Part shown: positions 54,645 through 64,000 of the stretch, piece by piece
Layout: the number at the start of each line of letters is the position of its first letter
How positions within the stretch are numbered: the stretch's first letter is position 1
NCBI RefSeq assembly: GCF_000516985.1
Contig: NW_006917092.1
Coordinates: 3,550,619 to 3,614,618 of the forward strand
From: Pestalotiopsis fici W106-1
Lineage: Eukaryota > Ascomycota > Sordariomycetes > Amphisphaeriales > Sporocadaceae
Length of the DNA: 64,000 bases
Direction of reading: 5' to 3'
Notes under the pieces: generated by a model
The model's input: only the letters and a program-made list of their open reading frames with translations
Told to the model about the DNA's origin: nothing
Databases searched by the model: none
Program-made: the position numbers and the translations under genes

Positions 54645-56783
54645 TCATTTTAGAATGATCTCTTCCATGGTGTCTTGCGTCGGATTCAACGACTCTCCAC
54701 GCATGATGCCATGAACATAGCACTCTCCCACTAATTGAAACTTTCCTTTCTCATTCTCCACGGGCCTCAGGAGGACGGGAGTAATGCATCCGTATATCAC
54801 ATACACCATGTCCCCGCTCCTGCAATGTCTGGGAAACAGGCCTAAGAGGCCATTTCCTAGGATACCAAGACGCCTATTCCGCAATACGCGTCTAAAGACT
54901 TTTCGAATTTCTTGGAAAGTCTGTCCCGCTTTTCGCGATTCCAAGCTTTGCAACTCGAGCTTTCCTCTGCCTTTTGGCAGCGTTTGTCTTTTCGAATACG
55001 TCTGTCCTGGCAGGGAGGGAGATTGATTCGTCGATTCATCTAGAAGCAAGCTAAAGATTTCTGCAAACGAGTCGGGACAGTGCCGCATGCCGTCCGCGTC
55101 CTGACTGGCTACAAGAGTGCGCCAAAAGGTCGAAAACATTTCTTCCCGAACTGAGTCACTACAATGCTCAAGGTTCGAATGAACGAACTTGTAAGCACTC
55201 AAAAGAGTCTTGTTGGTGGTGGACGGATTGACATAGGAGATGTCAGGGTCGGACAAGTGATCGCCAATTTGGCCAAGTTTGTTGACAAAAGTACCTCGTA
55301 CTCGCAGTTCAGTGTTGTTCTCGTCTAGGATAGTGTAGTTGTAGTCTGGTTCCCTGTTTCTCGGCAGTTCGCCACTTGCCTGGTAGACGTTGAGCATGAA
55401 AGAAGAGTATCCCAAGGCGGTAGTTTGACGAGCCACTCTCCAGTCCGGCACCCAGGAGGGCAAGTCGGGACTTTCATGATCGACGCTATAAATGAAGGAG
55501 CTCAGTGATTCTCCCGACCGTAATAGCTTGACTGTCATATCATGGTAGAGCTTTGCCACTGGCCAATTGTCGGCGTAGCTAATTTCGACAGACTTTACAT
55601 CGTCGTCGGCACAAATACCCAACAGGCCGTAGACCTTGTCCCGAGCGTCGTAGCACTCGGCGTTGCGTGTTGACACGAGGAGACTGAGGAGCCGGGGACC
55701 TCGCGCTAAGGAGTCATACCTGAATTTTGCGTGGCTCAGGTCCATGATACTCCCAAAATGATCTCTGCGGCCTTGCGATGTGTCGGCGTGACTACCACCT
55801 ACAGTCAAGTTTCGTTGCAACCAATTGGACATGCCAGATGTGGTGAGCTGATGGCAACCATTCTCAATCACACTCCAGTGCACATGGTAATCACCGCAGA
55901 GTACCCATGGAGCTCTGGACAGAATGACTTCCTGAATGATCCAAAGACGCGAGAACCATTGTCTCCCGAGCAGATTCATCAGATCTTGCCATTGTCTGGA
56001 TTCGGGCTGAGGGAGCTGCATACGCTCGAATTCGCGAGGGTTGATGTCAATAGCTTCACTGAATTGTAGGCGAGTTCCCAGGTCATCCAGGAGCTGCATC
56101 GCCAAAGTAGATCCCGAATCTGCTTCCCCAAGCCAGATGGACGTATTCGTTGCATATCGATAAATACTACTCATGAGCGGGATCTGTTGAATCTTTTCTT
56201 GACTGTCCAGCTGGTTGATGCATATTTGATCGACCCAGAGCAATATGGAGTGGTCTTTCTGTCGAAAATGCTTCAAGGCCGTGGCGAGAGATTTTGTAAT
56301 CTTGAGTTTGTGCCCTTCACAGTCTATCGTGGTGTCGGTGCTGGGATCAGGCTTGCCCCAGGTATAGCTAAGCGCTGTATATAGCACGGGCTTGATATAG
56401 TCGTCCGTTGACAAGGCGAATCGTTGCGTATACCTTTCATCGTCTGGAGTGTACGGTGTATGCAGAAATAGATCCTCTTGCGTTCTCACGAACTCGACTG
56501 AACAGTGATGCAAGGCACCCCGCAGGTCCTCATCACCAACTCCGGGCTTGAGCTCCATGACTCTGAACTCATCTTTATCGATAATTGGCTGGTAAAAATC
56601 GTTGTGGTCGTGGCCGCGTTTTGCTTGCCGAGCAGCGACTTTGCCTGGTGCCCATGATTGAATCTTGGTGATTGGAAGCAATAAATCTGGCTGATTTCCG
56701 TCGGCACGCGCAAATTCGAATTTCCTGCCCATATTCTGAGGTTCCGTGATCCAATCCTCGGCTGTGAAGTTTGCTGTCGCCAT
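54645..56783 (-). CDS. HET (heterokaryon incompatibility) domain protein
   Basis: From the first in-frame ATG at 56783 the product is 712 aa. The HET domain starts near residue 134 with LYTALSYTWG, the family hallmark, and continues with LKITKSLATALKHF, ILLWVDQICINQ and IYRYATNTSIWLGEA, ending near 260. After it come WFSRLWIIQEVILS and ARDKVYGLLGI, the usual downstream segments in ascomycete HET proteins. The C terminus contains GLFPRHCRSGDMVYVIYGCITPVLLRP and a GECYVHGIMRGE segment, the common end motif of this group. Family knowledge: HET proteins trigger cell death on fusion of unlike hyphae or act in related allorecognition. The same frame stays open upstream to about 57308 (see findings) but without an ATG, so an upstream exon may exist. 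No frameshift or stop within the gene. Confidence 0.85.
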   Translation of the reverse strand: MATANFTAEDWITEPQNMGRKFEFARADGNQPDLLLPITKIQSWAPGKVAARQAKRGHDHNDFYQPIIDKDEFRVMELKPGVGDEDLRGALHHCSVEFVRTQEDLFLHTPYTPDDERYTQRFALSTDDYIKPVLYTALSYTWGKPDPSTDTTIDCEGHKLKITKSLATALKHFRQKDHSILLWVDQICINQLDSQEKIQQIPLMSSIYRYATNTSIWLGEADSGSTLAMQLLDDLGTRLQFSEAIDINPREFERMQLPQPESRQWQDLMNLLGRQWFSRLWIIQEVILSRAPWVLCGDYHVHWSVIENGCHQLTTSGMSNWLQRNLTVGGSHADTSQGRRDHFGSIMDLSHAKFRYDSLARGPRLLSLLVSTRNAECYDARDKVYGLLGICADDDVKSVEISYADNWPVAKLYHDMTVKLLRSGESLSSFIYSVDHESPDLPSWVPDWRVARQTTALGYSSFMLNVYQASGELPRNREPDYNYTILDENNTELRVRGTFVNKLGQIGDHLSDPDISYVNPSTTNKTLLSAYKFVHSNLEHCSDSVREEMFSTFWRTLVASQDADGMRHCPDSFAEIFSLLLDESTNQSPSLPGQTYSKRQTLPKGRGKLELQSLESRKAGQTFQEIRKVFRRVLRNRRLGILGNGLLGLFPRHCRSGDMVYVIYGCITPVLLRPVENEKGKFQLVGECYVHGIMRGESLNPTQDTMEEIILK

Positions 56784-57308
56784 CTTGAGCGTACCTTCAC
56801 CCCGCACTTCCGCTAGGGTTTCCAGCACGCCAGGTCCCGAGTTTGATGGTACGATCTGCGTGAGATTCTTGCGATATGTAGCAATAGTGCTTATAGGAAC
56901 CTGTGTCGCTCGATTGAAGTATTCTTCACACGGAGGTCCAGAAATGTACCAACGCCGGAGTCGATAGAGCCAATACGTATGCTTTTGGGTGTGGTACGTG
57001 ACGGGTCTTGTCCTCAACTGGGACCCACGATAATCGTTGACCCAGTTAAAATTAGTGCTGACATCCTCCAATCCTTCATCCTTCGGGGAAAATCTGCCGT
57101 CTTCATTGCGTGGGATGAAACAGGAGCATTGTTTCCTTGGCTTCTTCAGACATCGAATGCATCCAATGCAAAGGTAGAGTCTCCAAGATGGAAGCAGTAT
57201 ACCCTTGGTACCCAAGAGGGAGGGTGGTACATTAGGAAGCAATGGATTATAGCCCCGTGCCGCAGGTGCATTGGCTGCCGTGCTGTACAAGATCGACCTA
57301 CACACTGG
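56784..57308 (-). other. Open N-terminal extension of the HET frame, possible exon
   Basis: 175 codons upstream of the HET ATG are free of stops and in the same frame, but the only start codons are non-ATG. The stretch encodes a Cys cluster (CIGCIRCLKKPRKQCSC) and the segment HTYWLYRLRRWYISGPP. A stop (TGA) bounds it at 57312-57314. It may be translated from an upstream exon I could not place with confidence. Confidence 0.45.
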
Positions 57309-57491
57309 GTTTCAGGGCTCGGTGAATGGCAGGATGACCGATAGTGCACCACTAGCTGCCGATAGACACAACCTTCTATTTCTCACATGCAAAGCTCTAT
57401 CAATAGGTCGCTATTGTTACTATTATTATCATTATCATTGTTGATATACCCTTCTCAAGGACCGAAATCAGGCCAAGAGGTATTTTAGCCC

Positions 57492-58832
57492 CTACTCTAT
57501 CAATGTGTTCCAACCTTCTGTCACAATGTCATCAATGTTAGGATTAGCTGTAAACCCCGTGGTCTGAGCCAGGCTCCAGGTGTGATTGTCATCGTATGCC
57601 CCTAGGCAAATGCCGGTAAAGTTCATAAGCCAGAATTCGCCTGTTTTTAGCGCAACACCGGAGTCCATTACCGAGGTGTTGTATTGGGATGCCAAAGCAA
57701 ATGTCTCGAATACTCCTGCAAGCTCTCGATTCGGATTGACTTTGGTGGTATCGTCAGAGCAAAAAAACCCAGAAAACTTGGCTGGTATGCTAGTGTAGGT
57801 TCCGCAAGGCGTTTTAAATGTTTCCAGCGCAGCCACGACCACAAGCGCGACAGTGGCTAGCAGCCAGAATACCGTGTATGCCTTGAACGCCACGTGAGAA
57901 ATGCACGGCAAAATGGTCGAGGTTGTGCGACCACGGCAAAAGTACCAAGCACAGACAGCCATTGTGACGGTGAAGAGCACAAAATGATACGCAGCCATGA
58001 GGAAGACGGTCATGGTGGCTTCGCGCAAAGGCCCCACGAAGGTCCACACCGTGACCAACACCCACAGAACAACAAGAAGCAGAAAGTATATCGAGCGGAA
58101 TGCGCGACTTCCCCATTGCGTGGTGGGTTTATACTGCCCATCAATGGCCAACACTCCCTGAGCATCTGTGTTGTCATATAAACTGTCCAAAGAAGGCCTT
58201 CTGAGGGGCTCCAGGCTTGTTGTTTGCAGTGCCTTTGCTGATGCGCCAGATATCGCGGTCGAGTAGGTGTAATCATCAACCAGCCAGAAACCCGCAAATA
58301 TGCGAAAAAGCCCCAGCAAGGATAGGGGACCAAAGATGGCATCGACGGCTGGCTGGCCAGTAATCATGTAGACGGTACCGGCAGCAGCTCCAATATATCG
58401 AACTGCAGCTTGGACACCCTGCAGCGTGGTGATGATTGTTTTCAACATTTCCATGGACAATATCCGAGTCCTTGGCTGTTCAGGCAACAGGGTACAAAAT
58501 TGTAGACTGTTGGTTCTCATGTGTTCTGAACCATCCCAGCCCTGATCAGTCCAAAACAAGGCATTGGCCGCTGCGGCATCATGAGGCACCCATTCGTGCG
58601 CCCGAATACGCCGGTCGACAATCGCGGCATAACGGAAGATGATGGCGGTGGGATTGTAGATACACATGTACTCATGCCACGGAGGAGACGCCGATGCGAG
58701 GATTGATGGTCGCGGCGCGCCCGCAAAAACATGAGCGATGAAGGGCGCGAGGCATAGCGTGAACAGGGATATCCATTCCTGGAACGAAATGTCGGAACTT
58801 TGGTAGTGGAAGGGATACGTCCAAATAGCCAT
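57492..58832 (-). CDS. Polytopic membrane protein of unknown function
   Basis: Single exon, 446 aa from ATG at 58832. Hydrophobic segments of membrane length occur near residues 19-39, 166-186, 245-267, 274-298 and 317-337, with a weaker one near 143-160. A soluble loop of about 100 residues follows the first segment and contains the WHEYMCIYNP and RRIRAHEWVP pieces. The C-terminal 105 residues are soluble with two Cys and possible N-glycosylation sites (NTS, NFT, NHT), so may face outside. The pattern is typical of uncharacterised ascomycete membrane proteins; no transporter or receptor signature is recognisable. It is co-oriented with and immediately upstream of the HET gene (about 180 bp to the start of the HET open frame), so shared regulation or function is possible. 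Confidence 0.75.
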   Translation of the reverse strand: MAIWTYPFHYQSSDISFQEWISLFTLCLAPFIAHVFAGAPRPSILASASPPWHEYMCIYNPTAIIFRYAAIVDRRIRAHEWVPHDAAAANALFWTDQGWDGSEHMRTNSLQFCTLLPEQPRTRILSMEMLKTIITTLQGVQAAVRYIGAAAGTVYMITGQPAVDAIFGPLSLLGLFRIFAGFWLVDDYTYSTAISGASAKALQTTSLEPLRRPSLDSLYDNTDAQGVLAIDGQYKPTTQWGSRAFRSIYFLLLVVLWVLVTVWTFVGPLREATMTVFLMAAYHFVLFTVTMAVCAWYFCRGRTTSTILPCISHVAFKAYTVFWLLATVALVVVAALETFKTPCGTYTSIPAKFSGFFCSDDTTKVNPNRELAGVFETFALASQYNTSVMDSGVALKTGEFWLMNFTGICLGAYDDNHTWSLAQTTGFTANPNIDDIVTEGWNTLIE

Positions 58833-60542
58833 TATCGAAGCAGTGGCGGCAGAAGTCGCTGTTTAGCAATCAAGAAAATACTGAGACAAGACTAAATTTT
58901 ATTGTACTCAAATTCATTACTCTGTCGGTGAATATCTACAGTACCCAACCTGCCTGTGGGTCGGAAGACGCTGGAAGATGAGACCATGTCCCAGCAGCCT
59001 AATTACTGTGGATATCAATTGACTTCAGGGTTTTTATGAAGATCACAACTTTTGTAGAAACCGTGCTGGAAGCGGCCGCCACGGTGGGGCGGTCAGTGTC
59101 ATGCCAAAAATTCCTGTAACAGCTTGAGGCCAATATGAAAATTCCTTCAGAAGCTTGACACAAAGGCTTGTATTCTACTCAACTTCGCTTGCAAACGCGC
59201 CTGGCAGATAGATTTGATCGAGAATCTGTAAAGCTGGAAGAACATTGAGAAGTATAACCCATGATGTATTGACATTATCTTTTCATGTCAAAACGTTTGA
59301 GCTCTTTGATAATCGTGGAAACTTTTTTTTTTTAAAAAAAAAAAAAAAAAGTAAAAGAAAAGGGCATTTTAAGATTTTCCGCAAGTCCATATCCGCATTT
59401 CACAACCACTGCCAATGGAGAAGCTCACTTTGACCTGATTATTTCTGCATTGAAAATGGCATGCGATGTTGAAAATGTTTTAAGGCTGCCTACTAAAGAT
59501 GTCCGCAAATTCTCGATATCTCAATACTCAATGGGGTGGATTGAATCTTATAGAACGCGTATCTTTTGTCAATGCGGTAGACCCCAACGGCGATAAAACT
59601 AAACACGACCTAATAGTTTATCTATGCACGGTTCTGAGAAATCAAGCAATGTGATATCTACGGAAGGTGTTCTTACCTGAAATAATTGACTAATTGCAAG
59701 ATCAGAAAAGCCACTTAATTCAAGATGGAAAAGGACGGCGGCTTGTCGTCATTTGGTCAGCAAGAAGAGCAATGCAGTGAGGAACACCATGATGTGCCCA
59801 GCCTCGTCGGTCAAACGGTCTAATGATGTTGCGCGACGCAAACAAACCTATAGTGTCTGACTGCTGATTCAGAAAAGTGCATCTCGGACACAAGCATCTG
59901 CACTTCGGCGAAATGACGAGAGTCCTATTGGCCAGGTACCTAGCTTTCACGATGGCAGCGTTATAAGGCTTAGCGCACTTTGTCAAGGTGCAGTACGGAG
60001 CTCACGTTATAGTGAATGGTGGTCAAAGGTGGGGAAGCATGGCTTCAATGATTTGTATAATAAGATACGGTGGAGGATCTCGTGAGTCGCGACTAGTGAA
60101 CGCAAAGACTCTCCCATTCTCACATCTTTTATCCTTATGCACCACTCATTCGACATTTCAGTCAGATCTAGTAAAGTCGGCGCTCACGCCAAATGTCCGT
60201 TCCAATCTTGATTGATAGCTGTCGCCTAACCTGTCAGCGGCAACCTTCGCCGGCTCCCTCAAGCATCGTCGTCAATGGTGGGGGGAGAGCAGCAGCTGAA
60301 AGTATGTATCCCCCTCCCGTTTCCATGCACCCCACTCTGCACTCTGCCGAAGTTCGTAATCTCACCACATTGATAGGGCCATGGAAGCCGATGTGACCGG
60401 GGGACAAGGTTTCGGTGCTTCGCGATGCCATTCGAGCCATGATAAAAACAATGCCGCTGACCGCCAAGTCATGGACTTGTTGTTGTCGCTGTAGTTGTCT
60501 TGGCTTGAGGATCTCTTTCCCACCTCATCACCATACTTCATC
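58833..60542. other. Intergenic, no supported gene
   Basis: 1.7 kb between the divergent membrane-protein and P450 genes. Contains a T11-A17 tract (59323-59350) and a GC-rich patch at 59068-59092. Short frames only. Confidence 0.55.
59323..59350. repeat. T11-A17 tract
   Basis: Eleven T followed directly by seventeen A, a perfect potential hairpin of 11 bp. Low-complexity sequence; no element ends identified. Confidence 0.9.
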
Positions 60543-62342
60543 ATGGAGCTAGTTCACTATTTGGGCCTTTTGGCTGTGCTCACGCCCGTCTGGGCCTTTA
60601 CGTATTGGGTTTTGCCCTATTTCACGACATATCGGCATCTGAAGCACATCCCAGGACCATTTGTAGCAAAATTCAGCAACATATGGATTGCACTAGGCGC
60701 GCGACAGGGACAAAAGTTCCGCTGGGTTGATGATGCCCACCGCAAGTACGGCAAGGTTGTACGCGTCGGGTTCAACCGTAGGTACCTGTGCAACGAATCA
60801 ATGTCTCGTGAATCACTTACTGAGTCAATACAGACGTCTCTATCGCCACGCCTGAGGGTTTACATACCGTCTATGCACACGGAAACGGATTTCTGAAAGA
60901 GTGAGTTTTTGACGGCGATCGTAGACGGAAATTGTAGGACTAACTCGAATCTCAAAGTGAATTCTACAATGCCTTTGTATCGGGTGTATGCGGTGTCTTT
61001 AATGTTCGGGATCGAGTTGAGCACACCCGCAAGCGAAAGATCATCTCTCACGCCTTCTCCCCAAGCGCCGTGAGCAACTTTGAGCACCACATGTCAGCAA
61101 ACCTGGAGCGTTGGGTTGGTCAATTGGATCGAATCACCACGCATCCCGACGAGAGCGGGTATGCGCGCGTCAACATGATGTAAGTATTCAGCATCGCATG
61201 GTGATCTCATTAATGGAGGAATATACATGCATCCACTCACGAACAAGATACTGACCCAAGCAGGCCTTGGTCAACCTTCTTGGCATTCGACATTATTGGA
61301 GACCTGGCTTTTGGTGCTCCTTTCGGCATGGTCCAGCGTGGACGTGACGAGTGCGAGAGTACCCGCCCTGGTCAGGCTGTTACCTATGTTCCTGGCGCTG
61401 AGACTCTCAACCGGAGAGGCGAAGTGAGCTCGACTCTAGGACTTTTGCCTGCGATCCGGCCTTGGGCCAAGTACCTTCCAGACCCATTCTTTCGCAAGGG
61501 TCTGCAGTCTGTGGCAGATCTCCACGGAATCGCAGTAGCAGCTGTCACCAAGCGTCTGGATGGCGTCAAGGGCTCTGACGGAAAGTCTGGTCGCCACGAT
61601 ATCTTGGAGATGTTGGTTCGTAGTACCGATGCGGATGGAAAGCCCATGCCTCAGGACGAGGTCGTTTCGGAAGCTCTGACCCAGCTCATTGCTGGAAGTG
61701 ACACTGTAAGCACAAAACATGAGGAGGACTGTATTGATGAATGTCATACTCACATGGTACTCACAGGTCTCAAATACCACATGTGCCGTCATCTACTGGA
61801 TTCTCCATGGTGAAAGGGCTGCGCCAGGAACCATACTTCCTCGCCTTCAAGCCGAACTCGATGCCGCCATTCCTGAAGGCTCAACCATTGCCGCTCACGC
61901 TCAAGTGAAGAGTTTGCCATTCCTGAGACAGTGCATTGATGAGGGAATGAGGTTGCACTCTACTTCGGCCATCGGCCTCCCACGTCTCGTCACCGCCAAG
62001 CAGGGCGTTCACTATGGCAAGGAGCATTTCCCAGAGGGCACTGTTCTATCTGTTCCGAGCTTCACCATCCATCATGATGCGGACGTATGGGGAGCTGATG
62101 TTGAGGAGTTCAAGCCCGACCGGTGGCTGAGGTTGAGTCCGAGACAAAAGATTGGCTTCAACCCCTTTTCCTATGGCCCGCGGGCGTGCGTAGGCCAGAA
62201 TGTAGCTCACATGGAGCTGGCGCTGATTATCGGAACCGCCTTCCATAGATACAACTTTGAGCTCTACCAGAAGAAGTTGGAGTCGCATGAGGGATTTTCT
62301 AAGAAGCCTATGGAATGTTGGGTCGGCATCAAGAAGAGGTAA
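60543..62342 (+). CDS. Cytochrome P450, CYP53-like (benzoate 4-hydroxylase type)
   Basis: Five exons, join(60543..60777, 60834..60900, 60958..61179, 61264..61705, 61767..62342), 513 aa; the usual size of microsomal fungal P450s. The N terminus has a membrane anchor (about residues 3-25) followed by the Pro hinge HIPGPF. The oxygen-binding helix I reads AGSDTVSNT, rebuilt by splicing. The ExxR motif is EGMR in DEGMRLHS, and the heme loop FNPFSYGPRACVG has Cys463 as heme ligand. The segments LAFDIIGDLAFGAPFGM and FHRYNFEL are close to benzoate para-hydroxylases of the CYP53 family. Family knowledge: ER-bound NADPH-dependent hydroxylation of benzoate and related aromatic acids, often for detoxification. 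The substrate assignment is by resemblance only. It is convergent with an MFS transporter. Confidence 0.88.
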
Positions 62343-62844
62343 TGGAAATGCAGCATCATGACGAATCCCAGAACAAAGGCTATTGATACAAATATGATGT
62401 CAATATATACAACTCAAGATTGGGGACCCGCCACTGTATGCTTTTACAGCGTTATCTCCAAGAAGTTTTAGGTATCATACGCCTCAATATCGAGCGCCTG
62501 TAAGCTGAAAGTAGCATGAGTGAAATTAAACAACATTACCGAAGCCAATACAATGATTCAGAGTGGGGCACCATCACGGCTGTTGAAACCAGGACTGTTG
62601 ATTCATGTGAAAATCTTCCAACTTCTCCATGCCATGACATGCTTGGAAGCCAATCCAATGGCAGCTAAATCACATCGGTGTTACGAAGACAAATACAACC
62701 AAAAGCTTGCGGAATCGATCGGAAAAGCCGGTTTTGCACTGTCACAATTATCTAGTCAATTGTATATCATTGTAACTTCTCAACGGTTTCTACTGGAATT
62801 GAAGTCCCTTTTTCAGCAAGAGTTCCGAATCCCATCACTTGCAC
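62343..62844. other. Convergent intergenic spacer
   Basis: About 500 bp between the P450 and the edge MFS gene. A 110-codon frame at 62520-62852 overlaps the transporter 3' end and has no domain. Confidence 0.6.
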
Positions 62845-64000
62845 CTAGATAGATGCATGACCATGAGTCTCATAAGGTAGAGCCAAGCAGAAGAATCCAA
62901 CCACGATCCATAGTGCCGCTGAAACATAGATTGGGACGACAGTATAGCCACCACCATAAATCGAGATGAGTGAGGCAATAAGTCCACCGAATCGCAGCAG
63001 AGATGCAGCGAGTCCTGTTCCAGTACCTCGCACAGGGCCTGGGAATGACTCTGGTGTAAATGCGAACATCACAGCGTATTCTAATGCAACTTGTTAGTCA
63101 TTGTTGGGATAGTGGGAAGATTTCCCAGATTAGTTTTACATACCAAAGTTACCCAAGATTCCAGTGACGCATTGAAAAGCAACATCTGTCCAGAGATGTC
63201 AGTTGAATACTCCACGGCATGTCCTACAAGGATATTATATTTACCAGAGATTTCTGATCTGACTGTCGTGTAGCAGAACAAGAACACGCCCGTCAAAACT
63301 GCGGATCTGAGTGAAATCAAGTCAGCTGCCATCCCATAGAGGATCCAAATTTTGTGAAATTGGCTTACATGGCCATCATCCATCGTCTTCCAAATCGGGT
63401 CTCAACCATGAACCCAGCGGCCAAGGGTCCCAGCACGCCCACCGCTGAAACAATGCAGTAGATCTTGTATGTATAGCTAAGTGAGGAGTCGGTAGTATAA
63501 TTGGAGTTTGCCTGAAGATAAGACGTCTAATGAGTAGAAAGAGATTAGTTTCAATCTCAGCCATGAAATAACTGCAGGTCCATAGCCGGTACTCACAATG
63601 AAGTTAAAGTATAGTGGATAAGCAATGCCAATCGTGAGCCATATGACAAAGGTGACAGTGCTGTGCTGCGCCATCTTGCGACCAGAAAACAGTGCTTTCA
63701 CGCTGGTAATGTCATAGTCCTTGAAGCTGTCCTTCATTATCTGCATGTAGCCGAGACCAGCACCTGGCTTTGCCGAGTTCCCAGCCTCTACATCGTGGAC
63801 TGTGGTCGGCACTTGGGAGCCAACGCGCGCATCGATCGCTTGCAACATCTCCAAAGTCAAGGTCTCGGGCTTTCCATTATATCGCGCAATGTAGTTGACG
63901 GCTTCTACCGCTTCGGCGTCTCGTCCTTTGGAAAGGAGAAACTTGGGTGACTCGGGGATTTTGAAGATAAAGATTCGCAGCAGACCGAAGGCAAGAGCGA
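62845..64000 (-). CDS. MFS transporter, SV2/SVOP-like, 5' end cut by window
   Basis: Visible exons: complement(62845..63080, 63144..63185, 63245..63306, 63369..63526, 63597..>64000); all joins keep frame. The visible part is the second half: a cytosolic loop opening with IPESPKFLLSKGRD (the PESP motif after TM6 of sugar-transporter-type MFS proteins), a hydrophilic linker, then membrane segments. Splicing restores GFMVETRFGRRW (the second MFS signature) and, near the C terminus, FTPESFPGPVRGTGTGLAAS, which is typical of the synaptic-vesicle-2/SVOP-like branch of fungal transporters. Family knowledge: proton-coupled uptake of small organic molecules at the plasma membrane; several relatives carry aromatic or carboxylic acids. 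One exon is only 42 nt. Convergent with the P450; a shared substrate is possible but unproven. Confidence 0.87.

Noticed and set aside
59068..59092. GCGGCCGCCAC-containing patch resembling a cloning-vector polylinker
   Set aside because: Only about 11 bases match and the flanks are ordinary genomic sequence; chance similarity is more likely than contamination.
59323..59350. T11-A17 tract as the end of a retroposon
   Set aside because: No target-site duplication or coding remnant beside it; simple low-complexity DNA is sufficient.
1..64000. CRISPR arrays, rRNA genes, intact transposons or viral insertions
   Set aside because: No regularly spaced repeats, rRNA-like blocks, transposase, reverse transcriptase or integrase frames were seen on either strand.

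Overview
This is a 64 kb stretch of filamentous ascomycete nuclear DNA. Genes are split by many short GT-AG introns (about 50-85 nt). The families present (HET protein, GH7 cellulase, scytalone-dehydratase-like enzyme, TRI12-type efflux pump, secreted CVNH protein, single-exon SNF2 ATPase) are typical of Pezizomycotina. The overall gene set suggests Sordariomycetes, probably Hypocreales; that placement is an inference made without any database search. About 28 protein genes can be supported; for the spliced ones the exons were joined by checking donor, acceptor and reading phase by hand. No tRNA, rRNA, CRISPR array or intact transposon was seen.

Layout. (1) 1-14.4 kb: mostly housekeeping. An aldose 1-epimerase runs off the left edge. 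It is followed by a nuclear-looking hypothetical protein, COX20, the complete POL2 gene (DNA polymerase epsilon catalytic subunit, 2267 aa) divergent from COX20 with MluI-box-like motifs between them, and a BTB/POZ protein. (2) 15.7-28.9 kb: an accessory block of an O-methyltransferase, a secreted DUF1996 protein, a scytalone-dehydratase-like protein, a TetX-like FAD monooxygenase, a secreted cyanovirin-N (CVNH) protein, a short-chain dehydrogenase and a TRI12-type MFS pump. It looks like the tailoring-and-export half of a secondary metabolite cluster, but no PKS, NRPS or terpene synthase is present. (3) 29.4-34.0 kb: a second housekeeping block with prefoldin subunit 3, a SEC14 lipid-transfer protein and the kinetochore protein Mis14/Nsl1.

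(4) 34.0-64 kb: gene-sparse accessory territory. It opens with 3 kb lacking any recognisable gene, then a GH7 cellulase without a binding module, an amadoriase/sarcosine-oxidase-like flavoenzyme, a GNAT acetyltransferase and an NmrA-like protein. Next come a lone single-exon SNF2-family ATPase with an internal tandem repeat, a cysteine-synthase-like PLP enzyme beside a monocarboxylate-type MFS transporter, a secreted protein of unknown activity, and a HET-domain protein next to a polytopic membrane protein. The window ends with a CYP53-like cytochrome P450 convergent with an SV2-type MFS transporter that runs off the right edge.

Functional links: the 15.7-28.9 kb genes could together modify and export an aromatic compound; the P450 and the edge transporter could handle an aromatic acid; the HET protein and its membrane neighbour may be a self/non-self recognition pair. 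All three are inferences from gene content and position.
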